A stretch of 64,000 nucleotides of DNA from Cordilura impudica (Eukaryota; Arthropoda; Insecta; Diptera; Scathophagidae). This document shows positions 10,919-19,785 of the stretch, piece by piece. Under the pieces are notes generated by a model that ran no database searches, was not told the origin of the DNA, and saw nothing but the letters and a program-made list of their open reading frames with translations. Each line of letters opens with the position of its first letter. The first letter of the stretch is position 1. A program made the translations under genes and the position numbers. The stretch covers positions 134,207,612 through 134,271,611 of the forward strand of contig OY821519.1 in NCBI GenBank assembly GCA_963682025.1, in the 5' to 3' direction.

Positions 10919-11760
10919 ATGTCGAACGAAAATCTAAACCTTGCCGAAAATGATAGTCGCCTACCACACTCGTCCGCACCGGTCGGAAACATTTCCGCCG
11001 TATACGCTCGTTTGCCTGTTCCGCAAATGACAAACAGCAACATCGAGGCATGGTTCACAACCATGGACTCTTGGTTTACTGCATCCGGCATTAGTGCGGA
11101 CAAAAAACGGCAACTGTGATGGCTGCATTAAACCCAAACGTGATTTCGCAGTTGGCCCATGTCATCGCGTCCATGCCACTCATCGACAGGTACGTCTACA
11201 TCAAGGCAAAAATCATAGAAAATTTTGCCGACAGCGAACAGCGGCGCCTAAATCGACTCTTATCGGAGCTTCCGCTCGGCGATAAAAAGCCATCAGAGTT
11301 ATACTTCGAAATGAAGCGAGTTGCTGGTAGCTCTCTGGGCGACGCGGCATTGAAAGGGTTACGGACTAAACACTTACCGGAGTTTGCCCAACCTGTGGTT
11401 GCTGCATCAACCGGTTCCCCATCGGAATTTACGAAGGGAGCTGATTCCATAATTGATGCAATGGCATCGAGCCAAATTAACAGCGTCAGGACGCAACCTT
11501 CGGCTGAAATAAACGAACTAAGCGCAGCTATCATCGAACTTAGCAAAAAGTTTGAAAGTTTCTCGACTCGCTGACGTGCACCCTCACGTGCACCAACTTT
11601 ACGAGGCCGATCGCAAAATCGCCCAGCTTATTCTTACAACGCGACCGGTGATGAATGCTGGTACCATAAAAAATATGGTCGAAACGCCCAAAAGTGTCGC
11701 ATCCCGTGTTGACGTGCATCGTGTGCATGTATTGTCCACAAGTGAGTCACCCACCAAAAA
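10919..11760 (+). pseudogene. gag of CsRn1-type element
   Basis: The start MSNENLNLAENDS at 10919 leads into a matrix/capsid-like segment with IEAWFTTMDSWF. A stop at 11117-11119 breaks the frame, and reading resumes at 11116-11574 with LIDRYVYIKAKI and LLSELPLGDKKPSELYFEM. Beyond another frameshift, positions 11656-11709 encode C-X2-H-X9-C-X3-C (CWYH, then QKCRIPC). This is the atypical CHCC zinc finger of CsRn1-clade Gag. Its expected job is genome packaging, but this copy cannot make a full protein. Confidence 0.8.
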
Positions 11761-11776
11761 TTGACTTCATAAAAGG

Positions 11777-13258
11777 GTGGAGGTTTCTAGCGAAAGATTC
11801 CCCACCAAACTTCAAATATTTCGCCTGCAGGTAAAAGACAAACGTTCCAAAATTATTTTTCTAGTAGATAGTGGCGCAGATGTTTCTAACCTACCTCTCA
11901 CATCGAAGTCCTCCGATGTCCGTCCTTCCGCCATCACTCTATATGCTGCTAACGGATCTACTATAGAGGCAATTGGTAAAAAGCAAATAAAATTAGACCT
12001 CGGCCTACGGCGTGATTTTGATTGGTTGTTCGTAGTTGCGAATGTTACATCGCCGATCATCGGCTCGGACTTCATCAAACATTTTGATTTGCTAATCGAC
12101 CTAAAACGCAACCGTCTAATCGATAACGCTACAGGTTTAATTTGAAAACTGACAGCCTCGAAATATCCGGAAGCCGCCGTTATCAAAACGTTTCCAACCA
12201 GTCCGTTCGCCGACATTTTCAAAGATTTTTCCGACAATACGAAACTCGCTCCATATGATGCTGTGACCAAATCTTCAATTTCCCATAGAATCGAGACAAG
12301 AGGTCAGCCCGTTTTCTGTCGCCCACGATGCCTATCACAGGAAAAGCTAGCAGCTGCTAAACAAGAATTCGAAATTCTGCTTAAGGCTGGAATTTGTCGA
12401 CCTTCCATCAGCAATTGGTCCAGTCCGTTGCACCTAGTAGAGAAAAGTGACGGAACTTGGAGGCCATGCGGCGATTATCGTGCTCTAAATGCCCAGACAT
12501 TACTGGCTCGCTATCCTTTACCGTACTTAACCGATTTTATGACGAATTTGCAAAGTAAGACTATTTTTTCTAAAACTGATCTACAGAAAGCTTTCCATCA
12601 GGTTCCGATACACCCTGATGATTTCCCGAAGACCGCCATCAGCACCCCATTCGGCTTGTACGAATTTAACTTCATGACGTTCGGGCTATGTAACGCTGCT
12701 CAAACTTTCCAACGTCTAATAAATGAGGTGCTACGAGGGTTGGACTTTGTTTTTCCCTATATCGATGATATTTGTGTCGCATCATCTTCAGTTGAACAAC
12801 ACTGTCGTGATTTAACCGCAGTATTTCAGCGACTTCGGCAAAATCATCTTGCCATTAATTTAAAAAAGTGCGAGTTTGGAAAAAGCGAGATCCAATTTCT
12901 GGGTCATTTAGTAACCGCTGGTGGAATTCGACCGTTGCCCGAAAAAGTAACAGCTATCATAAATTTCTCAAAACCGAAAGTGGCTCAAGAACTGAAAAGA
13001 TTTATCGCCATGGTAAATTTCTACAGAAAATTCTTGCCACATGCGATTTCTTATCAATTACATCTACAAAAACTGATCGTTGGAAACCGAAAAAATGATT
13101 CTACACCGTTAAAATGGAACCCTACGGCAGAAGCTGCTTTCGACCGCTACAAAGACGAGCTGGCCAACGCAACACTCCTGGTACATCCCGCTGCCAACGC
13201 CGAATTAGCAGTCTACGTTGACGCATCCGACACTGCTGTTGGGGCAGCCCTTCATTAA
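11777..13258 (+). pseudogene. pol of CsRn1-type element: protease and reverse transcriptase
   Basis: Positions 11777-12145 encode a retropepsin with active site FLVDSGADVS and a downstream PIIGSDFI flap-side block. After a stop, 12263-13258 encodes RT with GDYRALN, FSKTDLQKAFHQVPI (first Asp), FGLCNAAQTFQRL and YIDDICVA (the YxDD box as YIDD). The frame then runs into the RNase H start with VYVDASDTAVGAAL. The RT domain itself reads through without interruption; the lesions flank it. Confidence 0.85.
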
Positions 13259-14595
13259 AAAATCGGTGATGAATTACAACCATTGGCGTTCTATTCGAAA
13301 AAATTTACGGACACCCAACAGAAGTACTCAACGTACGATCGGGAACTAGCAGCAATTTATCAAGCTGTGTGCCACTTCCGATATATGTTGGAAGGACGAA
13401 ACTGCTACATTATCACCGACCACCGACCGCTCATTTTTGCTTTCCAACAGAAAATCGAGAAACCTTCGCCTCGGCGGATACGCCAACTCGACTTCATCAG
13501 CCAGTTCACCACCGACATTCGACATACGTCTGGCTTATAAAATGTTGCTGCTGATGCGCTTTCCCGCATCGAGTCAATCAGAAAAATCGTGGACTATGCA
13601 TCCATCGCCGTGGCTCAACGAGAGGACGAAGAACTCCAGCAAATTCTCCAGAATAAAGGTACGAAACTAAATTCATTAAATAAAAAAATTTTTTCAATCC
13701 CAGGTGGTGGCGACCAACTCGCCTGCGATACAACGACATCCCACATTCGCCCTTATATACCGAAAGAATTTCGGGAGCATATATTGATGAAAATGCATAG
13801 TTTGTCACACCCAGGAGTCCGGGCCACCACCAAATTGGTCAAGAATAGATTTTGTTTTGTTGCTAATTACATCCGCTGCTGTGTTCAATGTCAGCGAGTA
13901 AAAGTACAACGTCACACCCGATCAACACCGATGAAGTATGTACCGCCAAGAGAATGTTTTGCTCATATCAACATCGACATCGTTGGTCCGTTTCCGCTAT
14001 GTGAAGGACAACGATACTGCCTAACGATAATTGATCGTTTTACTAGATGGCCTGGTAGTTAAAGCTCTATTGGCGCAGTGGATATCTCGTTTTGGCGTTC
14101 CTGCCCGAATAACTTCAGACCAGGGTCGCCAATTCGAGTCCGTGGTTTTTGCTGAACTGATGAACTCAATTGGAACTACACATCTTCGTACTACACCTTA
14201 CCATCCACAAGCAAATGGCATAATTAAAAGGTGGCATCGAACATTCAAAGCCGCAATACTGTGTCATGATCCAGCCAGATGGGTCCATCATTTGCCAATG
14301 ATTTTGCTCGGACTACGAGTTGCATTCAAACCCGATATTAATGCATCGCCAGCGGAGTTAGTATACGGCACAACTCTAACTGTTCCAGGCGAATTTTTTC
14401 AAAATTCCAAAATTTCCCATCCTACTACCGACTTCGTTTCCGAATTTGGATCCACGATGCAGAAACTTAAAACAACCGACACCGTTCATCATTCGTCACC
14501 TCAATCCTTCATTCTACAACAAACAACACACGTTTTTGTTCGCAATGACTTCATTCGACCTTCTCTAACCTACCCGTATGATGGACCATATCCGT
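13200..14595 (+). pseudogene. pol of CsRn1-type element: RNase H and integrase
   Basis: RNase H continues with YDRELAAIY and ITDHRPL after a stop at 13256-13258. The integrase zinc region (HSLSHPGV, then CCVQCQR) lies in 13589-14062, with the first catalytic Asp in INIDIVGPF. A deletion with frameshift follows TRWP. The second Asp is in TSDQGRQFES (14031-14603 frame). The position of the catalytic Glu reads NGIIKRWHR, where the family has E before R, so the third active-site residue appears changed to Lys. The end of the frame is cut off by the deletion into the 3' LTR. Confidence 0.8.
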
Positions 14596-14924
14596 TTTTT
14601 TAACAACGCTAAGCAAGCGACTACTTTCCAAAAAAAAAAAGACAACGTTAAGCAAGCAGAAAAGATCATTCTATCTTTTTGCGTTTCGACCAGCAAACGA
14701 GCAGCTCATAAGAGGCGTCACGGACATAATTAAACTTTAAACTTTCACTTAATAAAATAAAGACAATTTTATATTTTGCATTAAAGCTAAAATTAAAAGT
14801 TAGATTCTTAAAAAAATCAAACAAAATAAATAAGTACATTTATGTTAAATAAAATAAAATATTTGAAAAAATTAAAACTACCACATCATTATCATTTTTA
14901 TATAAGGAAACCAGAACGTTTCCA
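14593..14924 (+). repeat. 3' LTR of CsRn1-type element, 5' end deleted
   Basis: It matches 10357-10686 of the 5' LTR and ends TTTCCA followed by the AATATAT flank. The deletion joint falls at a shared CGTTTTTTTAAC, suggesting microhomology. The polypurine tract and the first ~58 bp of the LTR are missing. Confidence 0.8.
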
Positions 14925-15041
14925 AATATATGATATTAAATATTCGTATGGAAGGTGCTATGCCCACCAAAAATTATGTAGTTCCTGTCGGATGCCTCAA
15001 ACAACCAAACTAACATACATACTTTCGCTCTTATATATAGA

Positions 15042-15740
15042 CTAATTTGTTTAAGTTTATTATTTTTGTTTTTTTAAGAATTAAGTTTAGAAATCTTGGA
15101 AAATTTATGATTAAAATACTTAGCAAAGAACAAAGATATATGTTTGTGAACCAATAGACATATAAGGAAACGAAGTAAGTTAACTACGAAACCACTGTGA
15201 TCTCGAATGAACTCGTGAACCACCACGATGACTGTTGTTTTCGTTGGGTGAACATAAAAGGCATTTAACGAAAAAATCAAGCCACTGGGAATATCGGCAC
15301 ATAGACGTGTTTTCAGCTCTAAGATGTTTCCTGAACCCACAGCTGATGAGCCACAGGAGCAGCCTGTGCATTTAGAGGAGAAAACTGGAACACACACATG
15401 ATAGCTTACCACTGTTGAAGCATCCAGGACAGCTCTCATATAAATTATATAAGAGGAAGTTTTTTGTATTAATTAAGAACTGTACAAAATAGGATTATCT
15501 TTAAATATATAGTGGCTTATTATAAAAAGACCAACGTGTCATAATTTTTTAGATAGAGTTGATACAGAAATTCAAGCAGCAGATTTACAATCGTAATTAA
15601 GTATTGGACTAATATCATGTAACACAAGCCAATCTTAAGACATGCTGTTGTGCAGTGTAATTGGACCTATTTTTTTCGAAAATGACAAACAAGTGCGGTT
15701 AATCGGAATGACATTCAATACCGGATAATCATTCAACATT
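15042..15740. other. No recognised feature; 121-codon open frame at 15074-15439 (-)
   Basis: The minus-strand frame begins MRAVLDASTVVSYHVC and contains several Cys and hydrophobic stretches, but nothing resembles a known domain. I treat it as chance or a decayed fragment. Confidence 0.35.
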
Positions 15741-15749
15741 TTTTAAGGT

Positions 15750-16290
15750 CAGACTTAGGGAACAATCCAGAACTGTGGTTGCCACAAGATGGAGCTACAG
15801 CAATCGAATAAGATCGCCTTCTTCTGATTTTAAAGTAAAGTAGCAACTCTTTCGCAATCTAAGACGTATTCTTTGGGTTGTTGTTTTGGTAGAAGACCTA
15901 GTTTCCAAACAAGACTAATTTCTCGATGCTCAGCATAACTGAGCCTACACCGTGTTTGACAGTGTTGTTAAGACACATTTCTTTCAAGGTTTCATTCTTA
16001 GCACGTCATCTTTTTGAGGACCGAAAATATCGGATTTGCTCTTAGCTGTATATAAAATATTTTCTCAAAAAAGCTACTTTTTATTGAAATCCATACGCTT
16101 GCTATGATCGCTTGGATATGTATAGTTTCTTGCGTGGTATCATTCCATGTAGGCCATTTCTGTGAAGCGCTTTCCTGACTGTACTTGTACTTACTGGTTT
16201 GCTGGTGCCTGCGTTATATTTTCTGATAATTTACCTGCACTTGAGGCTGGGATATGTCTTTACTCCTCTTACTACTACACTAAGCAGTTT
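15750..16290 (-). pseudogene. Tc1-type transposase relic
   Basis: Minus-strand frames read SDHSKRMDFNKK, then SKSDIFGPQKDDVLRMKP, NTV..GSVML, and NNNPKNTS..AKELLLYF. This matches the Tc1 order: helix-turn-helix end, DESKFNIFG block, VKHGGGSVMVWG block, QQDNDPKHTS block. The first catalytic Asp (DESK) reads AKSK and the second reads Asn, and there are several stops. It is an old, dead copy with no clear terminal repeats. Confidence 0.55.
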
Positions 16291-16348
16291 TGGGCATCCA
16301 TATCTCTGTAAATTTTCAACCTGATAGTGTGTGTTGATTATTTTTCAA

Positions 16349-16435
16349 CTATTTTTTATACCATATACCACTATGTGGTCAGGGTATAATATATTTGACG
16401 TAGACCCAACTATAATTATACCGAGCAACTGTTGG
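16349..16435 (-). mobile_element. INE-1-like repeat, terminal scrap
   Basis: 'ataccactatgtggtcaggg' followed by 'tataatatatttgacgtaga' matches the hairpin end of copies B and C. The rest of the element is absent. Confidence 0.6.
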
Positions 16436-16439
16436 ATAA

Positions 16440-16853
16440 ACAGAAAACAATATCGTGAATTCATATGTTAGAGCAGATCTTATCGGCACTTGCGTTTCGT
16501 TTTCAGGGGGAGATAAGAATTATTTCACACGCCAGAGAACATAACGGTATAACATTTAGCTTTTGTCAGAAACGTTCGCCTGTGGTTATTAAATTTGAAA
16601 AGTGGATTGAAATTTACTCCAAGGTATGTTAAGATATCCTTTATCGGTATTTCAGTTACATTTCTGAACAACTGGCCTCTTACCATTCTTCGTAGAATTT
16701 ATAAATAGTTCCAATATAAGAAGCAACAGTTTCTAATTCCTGTAAGGGCGACTCGTTGTAGCTGTATATCATGCAATCATCAGCGTGGAGGTTTGCCTTA
16801 CAATTTGTAATGGATTGAGTAAAATCATTCAAAAATATATTGAATAACCGCTG
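16440..16853 (-). pseudogene. LINE reverse transcriptase relic, part 3 (downstream of Transib)
   Basis: The minus strand reads LFNIFLNDFTQSITN and then HADDCMIYSYNE, the YADD box of a Jockey/CR1-type RT changed to HADD. It continues directly from 19545 across the Transib once the 5-bp duplication is collapsed. C-terminal parts are degenerate. Confidence 0.7.
16849..16853. repeat. Transib target-site duplication, left (CGCTG)
   Basis: CGCTG directly precedes the CACAGTG end, and the same five bases follow the other end at 19540-19544. Transib and RAG-type transposons make 5-bp, GC-rich duplications. Confidence 0.9.
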
Positions 16854-19539
16854 CACAGTGGTCGAAAGACTGTATTTTAAAAAACTATCTATTTATTTTA
16901 AAAAATAAATAAGAAAATCATATATTTTATAATAAAAACACATTTTATTCTCATAAATCATAAATAAATAAAAATGCATTAAATTTTCTTATTAAAAGAC
17001 GTTTTTATCTCGACTTCTTCGTGCTCAATGCTTGATTGTCTGTGGGGCTGGGCAGATTCTAATAGTTCTATAACTTCACTGGAAAAAATGTTGTGTGAAG
17101 TTTTCTTTAACGATCTTTCACAACTTACGAGTGGATCTGAAGTAAGAAGCAATCTTTGATAAATATCACGGTTGCATTCTTCCCTTGAAAATTTTCTTGA
17201 AAAATTCTGTTTATTTCGTGCTTCTGCAGCCTCCTCCGACAATTGGCCGATTGGCAACAGTGCATTATCTATGATGCTCGCCCCATGTAATAGTAATTTA
17301 TGCATTGTTGGAGTCATGGGATGCCATCCGTATAATTCCACATACATTTGCGCGGTGTTGAAGCATATTCTTCGAATTTTGTTGTATTTATTTTGTGTCC
17401 GCTTGAAATTGCCTCTAATAAAATTTAAAATCTTTATATTAATTCGTGGTTAATGCCTGTTATGTCCGCCGCTAATTCTGTGTTTTCAAAAAATCTCCTA
17501 CTCGTATTGCCATCATTGGTATTACCAACATTGGATTTCTTTTTTTCTTTCTTCTTCTAATGCTTTCTCTTCCTCGGTCCTTTTCTTTCCATATTTCTTC
17601 ACGGGCAATTTATATGCCAAATGCAGAATGCTTTCAAAAATACGTATTTTTGCGTGCAATACCGAAATGCCAAACTCAAGAGCATCGGGACTTATCTCGT
17701 TCTTTTTGCTTAAATTATTGAAATCTTTGGAAGTGGCACCACATATCGGCTAGTTGAGGTCGTGTTGGTTACAGCATTGCAAACTTTGCCATCAATCATG
17801 GTCATTTTTAAAATGTGATTATAAACAAATTCTTTTCCATCAATATTTACTTTTGTAGGAGTGAGGTTCTTAATTTCATTTTGCATATAACTTATTTCCT
17901 CTTTTGTTACATCTGTAGTTTCTTTCACATACCGAAATCTGATGGAGCGGCAAAATCGTGGTGATGATGGTGTTGGATTTTGCCACAACACTTTATTGTT
18001 TTCTTTACCACAAATAATTTGAAGTGAAAAGAATTCAAAAATATATTAGCATCGGATTCGGCGTCTTCCGAGAATTTTTGTTTGTACCGTGCTTGTTGTG
18101 ACCCGTCACACCCCCATTTATAAATGATCGTTAATGACTTTCTTTCAATTTCGTTAAGGGTTGATAACACTTCTTCTAGGTAGATTGATAATCGTTGAAT
18201 AGTATGATCCATTAGGCATTGTAAATTAATTTCTGCGCAGGTAGCCGTTACTTTCAATGCCGTCTTTGGTGGGTAGCATTCTTGTTTTGCTTTCAACAAA
18301 AGGTCGTAACAAGGGTAATGCTTTGGGTTAGTTGCCCTTATTATTTCATATTGTGGTCTTGTTAGATCAGCTTCTACGAACATTTTGAGTGCTTGGAACG
18401 GGGTCAAAGGAGCAATTGTTTCATTGGTGTTGGAATATGCTTTTCTATATTTACTAGCCTTTGTTGGTGAATTTCGTATATCTTTGAGCACTTTTGAGGC
18501 ATTTCTTTTTCCCTTCGTTTGCAATATGACTGCATGTATAATCATTTCATCATCAACATTTGATCGAATTTCCCCAGTTTGTCTTCTCTTGCTTCGTTCA
18601 CTCGAATCCGAAAATGATTTGATCGGACGACCTGGTTGATTAAACGAATGCACTGGTATTTCAAAAGTGCCTTCCAGCCACTTCTGGTTGTTTTTCATAA
18701 AAACTTCTTCAACTTTATGAGCTTTTAGCCATCTCTGTTTGAATTCGTGTTTGATGTAGGAAAATTTATGCTTAAGGCTCTTTTTTCTTTCCACAGTGTC
18801 TCCGCAAGACATTAGCAAGTTGTTTTCTAAAAACTCCAATTTCTCATCCATACTTGGCAAATTTTGTAGTTGCATTTGCTCAAACATACATTTACGGGTC
18901 ACTATTTTTACCCCCGACGAACTAGGTATCTCCATAACTAAAAAAAAGAAAAATATAAAATCAAAAAAATGTTTTTTTTAATTTGTTTAACAAAATACTT
19001 TGAACTGCTGTCTTTAAGGAATAAGCGGGATTCTGCGGCTCTTGTTTTTTTTTATTGAAAAGCTGAATGTGCCACGTATTCAATAAACAAAAAATATGAT
19101 CCGGACGAATCCTGATCCATAACAAAATTGCTTTTGAAATTAAAAAAATTAAATTTTTTATGTGAAAAGGAGGGTATGTTCGACTACCGAAAAATATAAC
19201 GAAAGTTAAAAATAAAAGTTAAAACTATTATTTATTTAATAGAAGCTTACTTGAGCTATGGGAATCACTTTCACTTTCACTTCACTACACAACTTAAAAT
19301 AAACATACTTGCGTATTGCGAATTTTGATATAATTTGGGCAACCAAATAGAAATACGTATCAAGTCAACGATCAAATTGCGTCTAACTGCACGGAAGCGG
19401 TGACGTATGGTTGTTGAAAAAAAGGGTGGGGGGTAATTCGCAGAAGTGTTTACTATACGTAGACGTCAATATTTTGTGCCTACTACGTATCTAAGATTTA
19501 GATTTTTGGCCGCCTAAATATTTCAAATCGACCACTGTG
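16854..19539 (-). mobile_element. Transib DNA transposon, structurally complete
   Basis: The element is 2686 bp, with both ends CACAGTGGTCGA as inverted repeats. The terminal CACAGTG equals the RAG recombination-signal heptamer, as expected for Transib. It is flanked by perfect 5-bp duplications (CGCTG) and carries one transposase gene on the minus strand. It sits inside a LINE RT relic. The gene is mutated (see next entry), but the ends are intact and could in principle be mobilised in trans. Confidence 0.92.
16979..18935 (-). pseudogene. Transib (RAG1-like) transposase
   Basis: A long frame starts at 18935 (MEIPSSSGVKIVTRK). Residues ~101-104 are a GRP motif preceding a K/R-rich stretch, like the GRPR motif of the RAG1 nonamer-binding domain. 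Residue ~277 is Asp in YKWGCDGSQQ, corresponding to the first catalytic Asp (RAG1 D600 block). After a one-base frameshift near 17750, which destroys the first Cys of the C-x-x-C pair, the chain continues ICGATSKDFNNLSKK, then SPDALEFG and LHAKIR (second-Asp region). Two stops follow, then HPMTPTMHKLLLHG (zinc His block) and GQLSEEAAEARNK (the Glu of the DDE triad, RAG1 E962 region). A few residues after EARNK seem deleted. It ends at 16979. The enzyme would cut and join at CACAGTG ends, but this copy is inactive. Confidence 0.88.
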
Positions 19540-19544
19540 CGCTG
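19540..19544. repeat. Transib target-site duplication, right (CGCTG)
   Basis: Second copy of CGCTG, immediately after CCACTGTG. Removing one copy plus the element restores the LINE reading frame on the minus strand. Confidence 0.9.
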
Positions 19545-19781
19545 ATTACCATTCAAGTGATGAAGATTTATCGCTGATTCGGACACTAAATTTGAAAAAA
19601 GTTTGACAAGAAATGGGTCAAAACCAATATATATCAGCTTGTGCTGAATTTCCTTGCGGCTGGTCTAACCAAAAGCCTTTTCAGTACCCATCAAGATTGC
19701 CAATGTGCAGCACCTTTTTCTCATGTTTATAACCACATCGTTGTGAAATATAAAAGTGCATGGTGTGTTAAATAAAAACGC
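19545..19781 (-). pseudogene. LINE reverse transcriptase relic, part 2 (between Transib and piggyBac)
   Basis: The minus strand reads HNDVVINMRKR, then LAILMGTEKAFG, RKEIQHKLIYIGFDPFLV and LVSESAINLHHLNGNQ. The order fits the RT core of Jockey/CR1-type LINEs, with the first catalytic Asp in the LDxxKAFD block changed. It joins part 1 across the piggyBac and part 3 across the Transib. Confidence 0.7.
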
Positions 19782-19785
19782 TTAA

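Larger units (their letters stand above)
10300..14924 (+). mobile_element. CsRn1-type Ty3/gypsy LTR retrotransposon, defective
   Basis: The element has a 5' LTR, a primer-binding site matching tRNA-Trp, gag with a CHCC zinc motif, then protease, RT, RNase H and integrase in gypsy order, then a partial 3' LTR. The CHCC Gag motif and tRNA-Trp primer are, to my knowledge, diagnostic of the CsRn1 clade. The coding region has several stops and frameshifts. A deletion has removed the end of pol and the first ~58 bp of the 3' LTR. It is inserted in a Helitron tandem unit with ATATA-type flanks. Confidence 0.85.
9453..15041 (-). mobile_element. Helitron (minus), split by a CsRn1-type LTR element
   Basis: On the minus strand the 5' end is TCTATATATAAGAGCGAAAG at 15041. 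Tandem units follow, interrupted by the LTR retrotransposon at 10300-14924, then the helicase C-terminus (9567-9723). The 3' end at 9453 is a hairpin GTCGT/ACGAC followed by AGGGCTAA, so CTRR reads CTAA. The Helitron itself is only about 0.95 kb and has lost Rep. Confidence 0.65.

Noticed and set aside
15074..15439. 121-codon minus-strand ORF as a host gene
   Set aside because: No domain, no codon bias evidence, flanked by transposon debris; chance ORF is the simpler reading.
15760..15800. Plus-strand PQDGAT-like motif suggesting a mariner transposase
   Set aside because: The opposite strand gives a much longer ordered match to a Tc1 transposase (15750-16290), so the plus-strand motif is a coincidence.
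17172..18639. Plus-strand ORFs over the Transib (17172-17453, 18385-18639)
   Set aside because: They are shadows of the minus-strand transposase and show no family resemblance of their own.
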